This document shows, in pieces, positions 32,114-42,977 of a stretch of DNA of 64,000 nucleotides. The DNA is from Sporosarcina sp. 6E9 (GTDB lineage: Bacteria > Bacillota > Bacilli > Bacillales_A > Planococcaceae): assembly GCF_017921835.1 (NCBI RefSeq), contig NZ_JAGEMN010000001.1, forward strand, positions 2,101,874 to 2,165,873. Direction: 5' to 3'. The notes under the pieces are model-generated. The model did not search any database. It was not told the origin of the DNA and saw only the letters and a list, made by a program, of their open reading frames with translations. Numbering within the stretch: the stretch's first letter is position 1; each line of letters begins with the position of its first letter. The position numbers and the translations under genes were made by a program.

Positions 32114-35100
32114 TTATTGAATTATCTTTTCAAGATCATTGGCAACTTTTTTACTTACTGCTGATTCGCCGCCGAAGATTGTTAGGCGTTTGGTGCCGTT
32201 TTCGGTGATATATTCAGTCACGACTTCTGGTACTCGCGTGTGTACGAGTAGGACTGCGCTGTCGTTTTTGGCGGCTAAGACTGCGCCGGTTAAGGCATCG
32301 GCATAGTTTTGGCCGGTTGCGATGTATAAGTGTTTACTTGTTACACCGAAGTGTTCGGCGATTGCGCTATTGGTTTTGTAACGATCGTCGCCTGCTAATG
32401 TCGTTGGATTCGGTAGTTGGTTGACTACTTTTTCGGATACGACTGTTTTTCCGCCGACGACGATTGTTTCGGTTGCGCCGAGTGTTTCAAGTGCATCAGA
32501 TGTTTTCGTTGGTAGCTTGTCGGACTGTGTTAATAGTATCGGAAGTCCTTCTTTTGCTGCGTGTGCGGCTACGGATAATGCGTCTGGGAAATCCATGCCA
32601 TTTACAATGACGACTTTATCAGATGCTTCCATATTGCTCGCGATTTTCGCTGCTGTTTCGAAACGGTCGCTACCTGAGATGCGTTCGACTGTGAGTCCCG
32701 CTGTTTTTAATTGGCCTGCAACGTTAGCACTTATCGCGCTTTCGCCGCCTAAGATGACTACTTTTTTGGCACCTAGTCTTGTGATTTCTGCTAGGGTTTC
32801 TTCGTATAGATCATTCGTTAGTGACAATAAAATGGGTGCGTTTTGTTGATGGGCGTATGGTACACCAGCTAGTGCATCTGCGTAATTATCGCCACGTGCT
32901 AGAACGACTGTGTCTGATTGTGCCCAGCCTTTTTTGCTAATTTCATTGGCTGTTGAGTAGCGGTTGTCGTTTGCAAGTCGGTCGATTGATTTTTGGGAAA
33001 CGAATAGTTTGCCGTTTGCTTCTGCTGTTGTTTGATTGCCCGCGTCGTCAGTGATTTTAACTTCGATTGTTGCGCCTTGAAGTTCGGTCGCTGATGGGAC
33101 TGTCCAAGTTCCTTGGTATTTCCCTGGTTCGACTTCTTCCATATCGTTTTCGGAAGTGGATTTCGTATTTAATGTGCCAGGAAGTTTTACTTCAAAGTTT
33201 GCTTTCCCGCTGGTTACATTACTGTTGAATGAGACGACTACCTCATCGCCGGGCGTTACATATTGGTCGGTTTTCGGTGTTAATTGGTCAATTGTCGGTT
33301 TTTCAGTATTTAGCGTGATGATGATTGGGTTTGATTCGCCTACAGTTTTATCGTCCAGGATGGCGAAGGCTTCAAGTTTGTTTTTCCCATTGGACAATTT
33401 GACTGGGACTGCGAAAGTTCCGTCGGCATTGGCTGTTCCAAAACCTGCCTCTTCACTGTTGTTTATAATTTTAACGGTTGCATTTGAAGGCGCAGTTCCT
33501 TCTATAATCATCGCTTCGTTATTTGTGACGTCCTCACTTTTTGGTGAAGTGATAATCGGTTGATCGAGTTCGTATTCGACAAGTGCGCGGATACTTTTAT
33601 TGCCCACAAGGAAACTGGATTCTAGCTGGTACCAGTAACCGCTGTACATTTCCCAACTACGGCTTTGGAATGGACTGCTTTTGTCTTGTTGAAGCGATGT
33701 GGACGTTGTGCTGTCTTCAGTTTGGATGTAGACCATGTAAAAGTCGCCGTCGACGATGATGCCTTCATCGCGTAAATCGACCGTTGTCCATCCGGTTGCT
33801 GAAGCCTTCGCGTCAATCGGTCCGGCGATTTTCTTGCCTGGTGAGCCACCAGGACCCGATGCATCCATGACTTCAACTTGGAAGTGGTCGCTTGTGCGTA
33901 CGTTTATCAGGAATTTTCCACCTGTTACCATCGCCTTTTCTTCGCCAGGTGCAAGGGACATTTTGACTCCCCACCCGTGGCCTGCATCTTTGAATCTGCT
34001 TGCGCCTTCGCCAGTTCCATCGTCGTAGGCGATTTCTTCTTCAGCGTAACTGTAGAAAGGCGTTAATTGGTGGTTTATGGTTTGATCGCCATCGATCGTG
34101 ATTTCGACTTCTTGGCTCTTGAAGCCTCGGGCCGTGATTTTCACAGTGTATGTTCCTTCGTAGGCTGTGAATTCATAATGGCCTTTTGCGTCGGTTTTCA
34201 CTGGTGCGATATTTGCATCTTCTTTTAATAGTAATGTCGCATTTTCGATTGGTGCGCCCGTCGATTTGTCGGTGAGTTTTCCGCTGATGGTTGCTTGCGG
34301 AATTGCATCCAATGTGAAATCAACGGTTGTTGTTTCGTCACGTTCGATTGTTACAGGTGCTTCTTTTGTCTCGTAACCATACGCTTCAGCGATGAGTGTG
34401 TAATCTCCGCCTGCATATTTTAACGCATACGTTCCGTCATTCGGATTCGTGTTCACGGATCGGTCGCGTCCTTCGATGCTTACGTGCGCATTTAGCGGGA
34501 TTTCGTTCGTTTTTATGGTTCCTTCTACAGTTCCGACGCCTTCGGTAACTGCGGATACAGCGCCGTATGCGTCAATTAATCCATACCCGAAGCCGTTGTT
34601 TGGTGATTCAGGATATTCTTCATCGGTTAATGGAATGGCTGTTCCGAGTATAATTTCTTCCATTTCATCAACAGAAATCGTTGCGTTCACGGAACGAAGT
34701 AATGCCGCCACGCCTGATACTGCAGGGCCGGCCATTGATGTTCCACTGTTTTCGAAGTAACTCCCCCCTGGTACTGACGAACGAATGACTTGTCCCGGTG
34801 CTGAAATATCCGGTTTAATTTCGCCGTAAGGGGATGGTCCTTTGAGTGAAAAACCTGCTAGGTCATTCGCGATATCTGTCGCGCCTGTTGCAAATGATTC
34901 GGGATAGTTTGCTGGTGAAACAATCGATTCTGGTCCACCGCGGTTGCTACTTGAAACATTACCCGCAGAAAACTCTGGGAAAATGTTGGCTTTTCTCCAC
35001 TCGATGACGACATCGCGATACCATTCATCAAGTCCCGGTCCCCCGCCCCATGAGTTATTGACGATATCTGGAGCCAAGTCAACTCGCGTATTTCCTTCCG

Positions 35101-36061
35101 CGTCAGTCGGCGCTAAAATCCAGTCCGCTGCCGCCAATAAATCTTCATCGGTGCCACCGTCTTTCGTGAATGCTCTTACAGCAATCCATTTCGCGCCAGG
35201 TGCGACACCAATTTGGTTTGTTCCATCCGGTTCGCTACCTACCATCGTTCCGACGGTGTGCGTGCCGTGGCCATTGTCGTCATATGGCGTATTTTGGTTC
35301 GCTGTTGCATCGAACCAGTTGAAGTCATGGTTCACTTCGTTTGTTTCGGTGTTGTAACCGCGATATTTTTCTTTTAGCGCAGGGTGATCCCATTCAACGC
35401 CCGTATCGATACTTGCCACGACAACGCCTGTGCCGTCAATGTCCATATCCCATACTTCTGGCGCTTTCACGCGCTCGATGTTCCACTCTACGTTAGAGAC
35501 TTCCGTTGTGTTGTTTTCGAGTGTTTTGGGATTTATCTCCGTGACGAGTTGTCGCTTTTCATTTTTAAGGATTTTTTCTACTTCATCGAAAGTCGCGATT
35601 TGTTCGGCGACCTCTTGCGTCGCTGTTACCGCCATTCCGTTGACAATGAAATATGGCGTGACTTTATCGACGTTTCCTTTTTTCGATTGTTGGGTTAGGT
35701 AATGGAGAACGTCTTGTTGTGATTGCTCGGCGACTGTTTTAAGTTCTGCAACTTGTGCAGATCGCTTTGTTAGTTTGGATTGGAATGCTGTTTGATTTTT
35801 GGAAAGTTTGGTGGCTTCTTGGATGGCTTTCGTGGTGTTTGCTTTGTCTTTGAATTTGACGAGAAATGTTACTTTTTCGTTGTTTTTGAAATCGGTGAGC
35901 AAACGGTTGCTTACCTTTTCTTGTAATGTGTTTGCTTCAGAATCATAGATTACTTTTGTAGATTCTGCGTTAGTGAAACTGGGTGTTAGTAGTGAAAAAA
36001 TCATGAGTAGTGATGCGATAATGCTGAAAATTTTTATGTTGATTTTTCGCTTTTTGTGCAT
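32114..36061 (-). CDS. Secreted bacillopeptidase F-like S8 protease with CWB2 wall-binding repeats
   Basis: A 1315-aa protease. Signal peptide about 1-32, inhibitor-type propeptide (about 45-175), then the S8 domain with Asp219 (ASIDTGVEW), His265 (DNGHGTHTV), oxyanion Asn near 336 (NNSWGGG) or 368 and Ser442 (GTSMAGP). Two carboxypeptidase-regulatory-like units (about 508-585 and 588-665) precede a bacillopeptidase-type beta domain (about 675-840; IAYDDGTGEGASRF, DGDFYMVYIQ) and Ig-like units (about 845-1030). Three CWB2 repeats end it (about 1035-1315; RLANDNRYSTA, RISGSDRFETAA, LAGDDRYKTNSA), which in other Firmicutes hold proteins to secondary wall polymers. ATG follows AAGGAGGAAC. Unlike its two larger neighbours it has no MAM-like domain. 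Confidence 0.95.
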   Translation of the reverse strand: MHKKRKINIKIFSIIASLLMIFSLLTPSFTNAESTKVIYDSEANTLQEKVSNRLLTDFKNNEKVTFLVKFKDKANTTKAIQEATKLSKNQTAFQSKLTKRSAQVAELKTVAEQSQQDVLHYLTQQSKKGNVDKVTPYFIVNGMAVTATQEVAEQIATFDEVEKILKNEKRQLVTEINPKTLENNTTEVSNVEWNIERVKAPEVWDMDIDGTGVVVASIDTGVEWDHPALKEKYRGYNTETNEVNHDFNWFDATANQNTPYDDNGHGTHTVGTMVGSEPDGTNQIGVAPGAKWIAVRAFTKDGGTDEDLLAAADWILAPTDAEGNTRVDLAPDIVNNSWGGGPGLDEWYRDVVIEWRKANIFPEFSAGNVSSSNRGGPESIVSPANYPESFATGATDIANDLAGFSLKGPSPYGEIKPDISAPGQVIRSSVPGGSYFENSGTSMAGPAVSGVAALLRSVNATISVDEMEEIILGTAIPLTDEEYPESPNNGFGYGLIDAYGAVSAVTEGVGTVEGTIKTNEIPLNAHVSIEGRDRSVNTNPNDGTYALKYAGGDYTLIAEAYGYETKEAPVTIERDETTTVDFTLDAIPQATISGKLTDKSTGAPIENATLLLKEDANIAPVKTDAKGHYEFTAYEGTYTVKITARGFKSQEVEITIDGDQTINHQLTPFYSYAEEEIAYDDGTGEGASRFKDAGHGWGVKMSLAPGEEKAMVTGGKFLINVRTSDHFQVEVMDASGPGGSPGKKIAGPIDAKASATGWTTVDLRDEGIIVDGDFYMVYIQTEDSTTSTSLQQDKSSPFQSRSWEMYSGYWYQLESSFLVGNKSIRALVEYELDQPIITSPKSEDVTNNEAMIIEGTAPSNATVKIINNSEEAGFGTANADGTFAVPVKLSNGKNKLEAFAILDDKTVGESNPIIITLNTEKPTIDQLTPKTDQYVTPGDEVVVSFNSNVTSGKANFEVKLPGTLNTKSTSENDMEEVEPGKYQGTWTVPSATELQGATIEVKITDDAGNQTTAEANGKLFVSQKSIDRLANDNRYSTANEISKKGWAQSDTVVLARGDNYADALAGVPYAHQQNAPILLSLTNDLYEETLAEITRLGAKKVVILGGESAISANVAGQLKTAGLTVERISGSDRFETAAKIASNMEASDKVVIVNGMDFPDALSVAAHAAKEGLPILLTQSDKLPTKTSDALETLGATETIVVGGKTVVSEKVVNQLPNPTTLAGDDRYKTNSAIAEHFGVTSKHLYIATGQNYADALTGAVLAAKNDSAVLLVHTRVPEVVTEYITENGTKRLTIFGGESAVSKKVANDLEKIIQ

Positions 36062-36117
36062 GTGAGTTCCTCCTTTTTTCTTGTTGTTGAATTATTACGA
36101 TTCCTTTGTACTTGATA

Positions 36118-36146
36118 AGTTTACCAAAGTTTTTACTATTACTCTA
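36118..36146 (-). promoter_or_regulatory. Promoter of the 1315-aa protease gene (shared layout)
   Basis: Minus-strand TAGAGT (36146-36141), 17-base spacer ending ACTTTGG, TAAACT (36123-36118). The same layout occurs before the 2045-aa and 3614-aa protease genes, as does the CACCTAAA..ACTA block further upstream. Confidence 0.55.
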
Positions 36147-36271
36147 TCGGTTTTCGGAATGTTTTCACTAGTTTAGGTGAATTGAGTAGTATTGGCTATC
36201 AATTTTATGATATTTGGTGGTTTATATTGGGGATGAGGGGGCTAATTGACTATGGAGGTGGGAGAGGAATT

Positions 36272-36320
36272 GGTTTTGGTTTTTGCACTTAGTGGGCTTT
36301 GGTAATTAGGGTTTTGTTGA
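36272..36320 (+). repeat. Leader element copy 3
   Basis: GGTTTTGGTTTTTGCACTTA then GTGGGCTTTGGTAATTAGGG and TTTTGTTGAAATGGGCGG, running straight into array 6. Confidence 0.85.
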
Positions 36321-36321
36321 A

Positions 36322-36450
36322 ATGGGCGGACATCTTCAGGGAAAGAGCGGACATAATTGGCGGATTTTTGAGATTGCGGGGAGATAATGCTGAATTGGGC
36401 GGAGATCTTTGATTTGAGCGGAGATAATGCTGGATTGAGCGGACATCCTG
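36322..36450 (+). repeat. Phased motif array 6, type A part
   Basis: Cores at 36329, 36350, 36381, 36402, 36421 and 36442: steps 21, 31, 21, 19, 21. Confidence 0.9.
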
Positions 36451-36670
36451 TGAGGGCGAGGGGTTCGAACTTAATTGGGAGGACTTCGAAAGGGATTGCG
36501 CGGAATTCGGAAATGGAGAGGGGATCATTCTTGATTGCGAGGACTTCATGAACCAAGGAGAGGACTTCAAAGCCGATTGCGCGGAATTCGGAAATGGAGA
36601 GGAAATCATCCTTGATTGAGAGGACTTCACGAACCAAGGAGAGGACTTCAAAACCGAGTGCGCGCAATTC
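36451..36670 (+). repeat. Motif array 6, type B part
   Basis: Alternating GGACTTC and GGAATTC/GGGATC cores about every 18-21 bases (GATTGCGCGGAATTCGGAAA, TGGAGAGG, GATTGCGAGGACTTC). + orientation, directly before the terminator of the 2045-aa protease. No gene in 36147-36690. Confidence 0.85.
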
Positions 36671-36690
36671 GTCAGCAGTTAATTGAAATC

Positions 36691-36738
36691 AAAAAGCTAG
36701 AATCCATTAGATGTATCCAATGGATTCTAGCTTTTTTT
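36691..36738 (-). terminator. Terminator of the 2045-aa protease gene
   Basis: 18-bp stem AAAAAGCTAGAATCCATT / AATGGATTCTAGCTTTTT; T run on both ends. Nearly the same hairpin occurs at 43698-43744 and 60819-60863. Confidence 0.9.
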
Positions 36739-36747
36739 ACCTTTAAC

Positions 36748-39700
36748 TTACTGAATTAGTTTTGTCAGCTCGTCGGATACGTTTTTGCTAACTGCTGATT
36801 CGCCACCAAAAATAGTTAGGCGTTTGACGTCGTTATCAGAGATATACGTTGTTACAACGTCTGGTATTCTAGCGTGTACGAGTAGGACTGCACTGTCGTT
36901 TTTGGCAGCTAGGACGGCGCCGGTTAGGGCGTCGGCGTAGTTTTGACCGGTTGCGACGTACATGTGTTTACTTGTTACGCCAAAGTGTTCAGCGACCGAT
37001 ATATTTGTTTCGTAACGGTCAGCGCCTGCTAGTGTCTTTGGTTTTGGTAGTTGTTTCACTACCTTTTCCGAAACGACAGTTTTACCGCCTACTACTATTG
37101 TTTCGGTTGCGCCTAGTGTTTCGAGTGCTTCTGCTGTTTTCGCTGGTAGTTTGTCAGCTTGTGTTAATAATATCGGTATGCCAGCTTTCGAAGCGTGTGC
37201 GGCGACGGATAATGCGTCTGGGAAGTCCATGCCGTTTGCGATGACGACTTTGTCGGAACGGTCCATTTCAGATGCAATTTTCGCTGCTGTTTCGAAGCGA
37301 TCGCTACCTGAGACGCGTTCGACTGTAAGTCCCGCGGCTTTTAATTCGCCTGCTACTTTAGCACTTATCGCACTTTCGCCGCCTAGAATGACGACTTTTT
37401 TGGCGCCTAGTCTTGTGATTTCGGCTAGTGTTTCTTCGTACAAGTCATTCGTGAGTGTTAAGAGAATCGGTGCATCCAATTGATGTGCGTATGGTACGCC
37501 CGCAAGTGCGTCGGCGTAGTTGTCGCCGCGTGCGAGTATGACTGTATTGGATTTCGCCCATCCTTTTTTACTGATTTCGATGGCCGTCGAATAACGGTTG
37601 TCGTTTGAGATTCGGTTTACTTGGTTCTCGTAGACTGTTATTTTACCTTTTGCTGTTTCTGTGACTTTATTGCCAACTGTGTCCATGAATTGTACTTGGA
37701 TCACGGCGTTTTGGAGATTTAGGTTTGCGGGCACTGTCCAAGTTCCTTTGTAGACGCCCGGTTCTACTTCGACCATTTCATTAGCTGTTTCTCCTGCTGT
37801 TGAAAGTGCAGGGAGCGTAATGCTGAAGCTGGCTTCTCCGCCTTCCAAACTTTCGAATGAAACTTCGATTTCATCTCCAAGTCCGACGTGTTGGTCATTT
37901 TCTGGTTGAAGATTTGTAACGATTGGTGCTGATACTGCTACCTCGATTGTCACTGTTTTCGTTTCTGTGTTTCCGGCTAAATCTTTGGCAATGACTTCGA
38001 TTTCGTTGACACCGTTTTTCAAATTAATTTCTAGTGAATAGCTTTCGTCCGTAACGGTTGCTGAATCACCATTCACTGTAAGTGATGCAAGATTTTCGTC
38101 GACAACTGTTCCTTCGACTGTGACTTTTAGTTGGTCAACGACATCGCCGTCTTTCGGATTGTCGATGGTTAATACTGGCTTGGTCGTATCGAGTGTGACG
38201 ACGATTGGGTCAGATTTACCGATGCGCGTTCCGTTAAGTGTTGATGTGATTGATAATTTGTTTTCGCCTTCAGTTAGTGTAACTGGCAGTGTGAATGCTC
38301 CGGTTTCATCCACTTCGGCTGTGCCGACTTCTTTGTCGTTGTTGAATAATTTAATGGTTGATTCCGGAGTCGCTGTTCCTTCTACTGAAAGATTTGGTTG
38401 ATTGGTCACAAGGTCATTTTCGGGAAGTGTTATGACCGGCTTCGAATCCTTGTAAATGACTCGGGTGCGAATCATGTAGTTTCCTTCTGCTTCAGGCGTT
38501 TCTTCCCACGCGCCTCCGATGTATTGATAACTTCTACCTGTGTGTGGACTGCTTAAATCGGTCGATAAGAACGGTGAGTAGCGGCCTACTTCCGGTTGGA
38601 TGTAAACCATGTAAAAGTCGCTCTCTACTGTGATGTTTTGGTCGCCTAAATCGACACTAATCCATTCATTTTCACGATCTGCAATCGCTTCGAATGGGCC
38701 GGCTAGTTTTTGACCTGGCTTGTTGAATTTGCCCGTTGCATCCCATATTTCGACCATGAACTCGTCGCCGTTCGCGATATCACCGATATGGAAAAGCCCG
38801 TTCGTAATCGTGGCGGATTCTTCGTCTTCTGGTAAGGACATTTTCACTGCCCAGCCATTTCCTTCGCCTAAGAATACGCGCGCCATTTCGGCTGTTCCAT
38901 CGTCGTATCCGATTTCTTCGAATGGATACGTATCTTCGTTGAACTCGATTGTGATGATTTTTGTCTCTTTATTGCCAGCTAAATCCTCGGCAACTACTTC
39001 GATTTCATTGAAACCGAGCGCTAGTTGTACTTCATGCGCCAAGTTGCCTTCAGTTACTGTTGCTTTTTGACCGTTCACTTTTACGGTGTCGAGGTTTTCG
39101 TCATCGACGGTTCCTTCGACTGTGATGGTTTCTTGGTCAGTAACGTCTCCGTCTTTAGGATTCGTTATTGTGATTACCGGTTTGATCGTGTCGAGCACGA
39201 CTGTGACTGTGTCGGATGCAATTACCGGTGAGCCTTCGTGTAAAGTTACCGCTTTGAATTCGTTGTCGCCTTCAGTTAGCGTTGTTGGAATCGTGAAGTT
39301 TCCATTTTCTCCGACTTCGACAACTTCAGCTTCAATTCCGTTGTTAAGCAAACGAATCGTGCTTGAAGGTGTCGCTGTTCCTTCTATTGTAATTGCTTTT
39401 TCATTTGTAATGTCTTCTTCTGGTTCGTTAATGACTGGCTTGACTAGGTCGGGCAAATCTTGACCATAGTCAACGACTGCACGAATCATGTAGTTTCCAA
39501 GGCTTTTCGTTGATTGAACCCATTGGCCGCCAATATAATCCCAACTTCTCGCTGCCCAATTGTTTTGATCGCCGTCTGCGACAAATCCTGGAACATATGG
39601 ATAATCATCCGCTTGGAGATAGACGATATAAAAATCATCTTCGACGACAATGCCTAGGTTGGATAAATCGACTTGTGTCCATCTGGATAGATTTCGATCT

Positions 39701-42700
39701 GCTTTCGCATTGATCGGCCCGGCAATTTTATTACCCGGGGACCCGTCTTTACCGGTAGCATCGTAAACGGCGATATGAATATCAGTACCGCCTGGAACCG
39801 GTACGTGCCCTGCCCAGAATTGAAGCTTCGCGCCTGTTAGCATTGCGGAAGATTCGTTTTCATCGATTGACATTTTGACCGCAAAGCCATTGCCTTTCAT
39901 GCCGAATGCTAAGTTTTTACTGTATCGGCCATTGTCATATTTAATTTCCGATGGTTCATGGCCAATAAATGTCCGAAGTTCGATATTTAAATCGATGTCT
40001 TCTCCTTCATTTACTGTAATTTTTTTGGATTCGCTGTAGTAGCCCGGTGCATGGACTTTCAGCGTGTAAGTTCCTTCATAGACATTCAAGTTATACTGTC
40101 CGTTTGCTTGCGATTTGACCGGTGGTGCGTTTTCTTCATCTAGTAAAAAGATTGTCGCGTCTTTGATTGCTCCGCCGAAACTGTCTTTTACTGTTCCGGA
40201 CACTGTTTGGATTGGTGATGCGTCCAGCGTGATCTTCGGCGTGATTATTCCTTTTTCGGTAAGTGTGACTTGTTCTATTTTCGATTCGAACCCATAGGCA
40301 TCGACTTTGAGCGAGTAGTCGCCTGGTGGATGGTGAATCGTGAATTTCCCGTTTTGTTCGTTTGTTGTTGTTTTCCAACCGGTTTCAACGACTTCAATTT
40401 TCGCGTCGACTGGTAATAAATCTGTTTCTGCAACTTTTCTTTTGACTTGTGTTGATTGTGGGAATGAAATTTTTTCAGATGTTGCGAGTTTACGTTTCTC
40501 GCTTGTCTTGCTTAATTCTTCAGTAGACGCCGCTTCTGAATTAATTAATCGAACATCGTCGATATACCAGCCTTCGAATTGATTCACCTGGGAAGTCAGG
40601 TTGAAAGCGATATAGATTTTTTGACCGGCATATTTTGATAAATTAATACCGACTTCATGCCATTGTTTGTTATCTTTTGTAATACGGTGAAGTTGTTCCC
40701 ATGTTTCGCCGTCGGTGGATGCGTAAATCGTGCCCATATCTTCACCAAACCAGCTTAGGCTGTACCATTGGTTGAAACGGAGAATTGTGTTCGCTTCTGG
40801 AAATACGGGCGGCATGACTAATGTCATGTCGGAGTTCATCTCGTATTGGCCGCGCAAGTTCGTTCCCATTACTTTTTCACCGGATACAGCGCCTGGCGGA
40901 CCGAATTTTGGAACGCCCCATTCCCAAGAGTTGTTTATCCCGAATGAATGCCAACCATCTGGGTAGCTTTCGAAATTCTCGACGTATCCATCTGTCACGC
41001 CTTGTTCGATGGTGACTTCGTATTGATCACTTTCCGTTGTTGTTCCACTGAAATCTGTGATGGTCCACCAATATTTTAATGAATCCCCTGTTATGCCCGT
41101 TGGAGGAACGATTACTTCGTATGTGCCATTTTTATGGTCACCGTTAATGCGTTTTGTTTCATAAGTTTTTTCTGTATCGTTATCGGATAGAATCGTGAGC
41201 GTTACATTGTCGACGCTGGTGTTATCCATTGCTTGCATCGAAAAGTGCGCATCTTCGCTTTCATAAATGACTTCGCGCGGTTCATGGTTATATGTTGGCG
41301 CTTCGTCGTCGGTTCCTGTTCCAACCACTTGTCCATTAATTGTTGCGATTCCTTGCTGGGCAGCTTCTACTGCCGCTTTTGCATTAATAAAACCGAATCC
41401 GTAGCCATTATTCGGTGCTGTCGGATATTCGTCATCGACTTTTGTCGTCGCTGTCATTTTCAAGATCGCTTCAATTTGATCAACGGTTAATGTCGGATCG
41501 ACTTGGCGCAAAAATAATGCGGTCGCGGCAACTTGCGGGGCTGCCATTGATGTCCCGTTTAAAAGCCCATAGTCGAATGTGTCCCAAGTCGGACCTGGAA
41601 TCGAAGAGCGAATCGCAACACCCGGTGCCGAAATATCCGGCTTTAAATCTCCTCTTTCACTTGGACCGCGAAGTGAAAACCATGCTAAATCATCAGTTTC
41701 ATCAGTTGCACCGACTGCGATTGATTCTGGATAGTTCGCTGGTGCTGACGCGGATCCAGGCGATGCATCTGTAAATAACCCTGCGTTTCCGACTGAGAAT
41801 ATCGGTACGATTTCCACAGCACGCCAAGCTTGTACAGCTGGACGGAACCAATCGTTATTTAACGGACCGCCTCCCCATGAGTTATTGACAACATCCGGAG
41901 CCATTTCCGGATGTGGAACGCCGTTTTCATCTTTTGGCGCGAGTACCCATTCCGCTGCGTTTAGTAAATAGGAGTCATGTGTTTCACCAAGGAAAAAAGC
42001 CCTCGTTGAAATCCATTTTGCGCCAGGTGCAACGCCGATTTTATTGGACCCATCTGGCTCTTGTCCAATCATCGTTCCCATTGTATGCGTACCATGACCG
42101 TCAGAATCCATTGGGCTGAGTCTGCCTGAAACGGCGTCATACCAGTTGAATTCGTGTGAAGGATTGTTTGGATCATCCGGGTTATAGCCGCGATACTGGT
42201 TTTTAAGCGCGGGATGGTTTCCGTCTACACCGCTGTCAATACTCGCGATGACAGTGCCCTCTCCCTTAAAGCCTTTTTCCCAAACGTCAGTAGCTTTAAT
42301 TCTGTCAATATTCCATTCTACTTCTTCTGAAAGTGGATCTGCTTTATTGATAGTGAAATCTTTTTCGTCCGTTGGTAAAAGTTTATGTTTCTCGTCTAGC
42401 GTAACGGATTTCACACCTGGTAAACTGGCGAGTTTTTCGGCAGTTTTCTTGTTTCCAGTTACGGCAAAACCGTTAACGATATAGTAGCTTTGAAAGTCTT
42501 TTACTTGTCCGGACTTTTGTTCTTTAGTTAATACAGTCGAAATGTCCTTTTGTGATTTTTCTGCAGTTTTGAGTAATTGTGAGACGACAGCTTCTTGTTT
42601 CATTTTTTTCGTGTCGACTTTGGATAGACTTTGTTTTTTCGCGCTCTTTTCTGCTTGAAGCGCTACGCTTTTTGTGTCGGTTTGTTCTTCTAATAATACG

Positions 42701-42885
42701 AGGAATTTGACGAATTCCTCTTCTTTAAATGCTTGTGAAAGATCTTCGTGGATGTTGTTGGTTGTTGGAGATTTTTTATCATTATATGAAGCGGATCCAG
42801 TGGCAGGTGCGATGAGTGTAAATACCATTAAAAATGCAAGTAATTTTGAAATATGCGACATCAATTTCCCCTGTTTTTTCTTCAT
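36748..42885 (-). CDS. Very large S8 protease with MAM-like, Ig-like and CWB2 domains
   Basis: A 2045-aa exported protease of the bacillopeptidase F type. I chose ATG 42885 (MKKKQGKLMS, signal peptide to about residue 32) after AGGAGCG; the longer reading from 43065 would add 60 residues without signal character. Propeptide about 45-170; catalytic Asp217 (ASIDSGVDG), His264 (DGHGTHTMG), Ser446 (NGTSMAAP). An immune-inhibitor-A-type MAM-like domain (about 637-777; FESYPDGWHSFG, GWYIDDVRL) follows. Then come two carboxypeptidase-regulatory-like units, two bacillopeptidase beta domains alternating with Ig-like units (KPVITITNPKDGDVTDQET), and three CWB2 repeats (about 1753-2045). It probably degrades proteins at the wall surface. 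Confidence 0.95.
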   Translation of the reverse strand: MKKKQGKLMSHISKLLAFLMVFTLIAPATGSASYNDKKSPTTNNIHEDLSQAFKEEEFVKFLVLLEEQTDTKSVALQAEKSAKKQSLSKVDTKKMKQEAVVSQLLKTAEKSQKDISTVLTKEQKSGQVKDFQSYYIVNGFAVTGNKKTAEKLASLPGVKSVTLDEKHKLLPTDEKDFTINKADPLSEEVEWNIDRIKATDVWEKGFKGEGTVIASIDSGVDGNHPALKNQYRGYNPDDPNNPSHEFNWYDAVSGRLSPMDSDGHGTHTMGTMIGQEPDGSNKIGVAPGAKWISTRAFFLGETHDSYLLNAAEWVLAPKDENGVPHPEMAPDVVNNSWGGGPLNNDWFRPAVQAWRAVEIVPIFSVGNAGLFTDASPGSASAPANYPESIAVGATDETDDLAWFSLRGPSERGDLKPDISAPGVAIRSSIPGPTWDTFDYGLLNGTSMAAPQVAATALFLRQVDPTLTVDQIEAILKMTATTKVDDEYPTAPNNGYGFGFINAKAAVEAAQQGIATINGQVVGTGTDDEAPTYNHEPREVIYESEDAHFSMQAMDNTSVDNVTLTILSDNDTEKTYETKRINGDHKNGTYEVIVPPTGITGDSLKYWWTITDFSGTTTESDQYEVTIEQGVTDGYVENFESYPDGWHSFGINNSWEWGVPKFGPPGAVSGEKVMGTNLRGQYEMNSDMTLVMPPVFPEANTILRFNQWYSLSWFGEDMGTIYASTDGETWEQLHRITKDNKQWHEVGINLSKYAGQKIYIAFNLTSQVNQFEGWYIDDVRLINSEAASTEELSKTSEKRKLATSEKISFPQSTQVKRKVAETDLLPVDAKIEVVETGWKTTTNEQNGKFTIHHPPGDYSLKVDAYGFESKIEQVTLTEKGIITPKITLDASPIQTVSGTVKDSFGGAIKDATIFLLDEENAPPVKSQANGQYNLNVYEGTYTLKVHAPGYYSESKKITVNEGEDIDLNIELRTFIGHEPSEIKYDNGRYSKNLAFGMKGNGFAVKMSIDENESSAMLTGAKLQFWAGHVPVPGGTDIHIAVYDATGKDGSPGNKIAGPINAKADRNLSRWTQVDLSNLGIVVEDDFYIVYLQADDYPYVPGFVADGDQNNWAARSWDYIGGQWVQSTKSLGNYMIRAVVDYGQDLPDLVKPVINEPEEDITNEKAITIEGTATPSSTIRLLNNGIEAEVVEVGENGNFTIPTTLTEGDNEFKAVTLHEGSPVIASDTVTVVLDTIKPVITITNPKDGDVTDQETITVEGTVDDENLDTVKVNGQKATVTEGNLAHEVQLALGFNEIEVVAEDLAGNKETKIITIEFNEDTYPFEEIGYDDGTAEMARVFLGEGNGWAVKMSLPEDEESATITNGLFHIGDIANGDEFMVEIWDATGKFNKPGQKLAGPFEAIADRENEWISVDLGDQNITVESDFYMVYIQPEVGRYSPFLSTDLSSPHTGRSYQYIGGAWEETPEAEGNYMIRTRVIYKDSKPVITLPENDLVTNQPNLSVEGTATPESTIKLFNNDKEVGTAEVDETGAFTLPVTLTEGENKLSITSTLNGTRIGKSDPIVVTLDTTKPVLTIDNPKDGDVVDQLKVTVEGTVVDENLASLTVNGDSATVTDESYSLEINLKNGVNEIEVIAKDLAGNTETKTVTIEVAVSAPIVTNLQPENDQHVGLGDEIEVSFESLEGGEASFSITLPALSTAGETANEMVEVEPGVYKGTWTVPANLNLQNAVIQVQFMDTVGNKVTETAKGKITVYENQVNRISNDNRYSTAIEISKKGWAKSNTVILARGDNYADALAGVPYAHQLDAPILLTLTNDLYEETLAEITRLGAKKVVILGGESAISAKVAGELKAAGLTVERVSGSDRFETAAKIASEMDRSDKVVIANGMDFPDALSVAAHASKAGIPILLTQADKLPAKTAEALETLGATETIVVGGKTVVSEKVVKQLPKPKTLAGADRYETNISVAEHFGVTSKHMYVATGQNYADALTGAVLAAKNDSAVLLVHARIPDVVTTYISDNDVKRLTIFGGESAVSKNVSDELTKLIQ

Positions 42886-42977
42886 TTGCACGCTCCTATT
42901 TTTATGGTAGTTTACTTGTCGGTACGATCCTCCTTGTGTCGTAATATGTTTGTCTTTATATAATTGCTTCCGCAATA

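Noticed and set aside
36751..37600. Mobile element as cause of the repeated CWB2-coding DNA
   Set aside because: The similar stretch is in-frame domain coding sequence with no terminal inverted repeats, transposase or target duplications; duplication and gene conversion explain it better.
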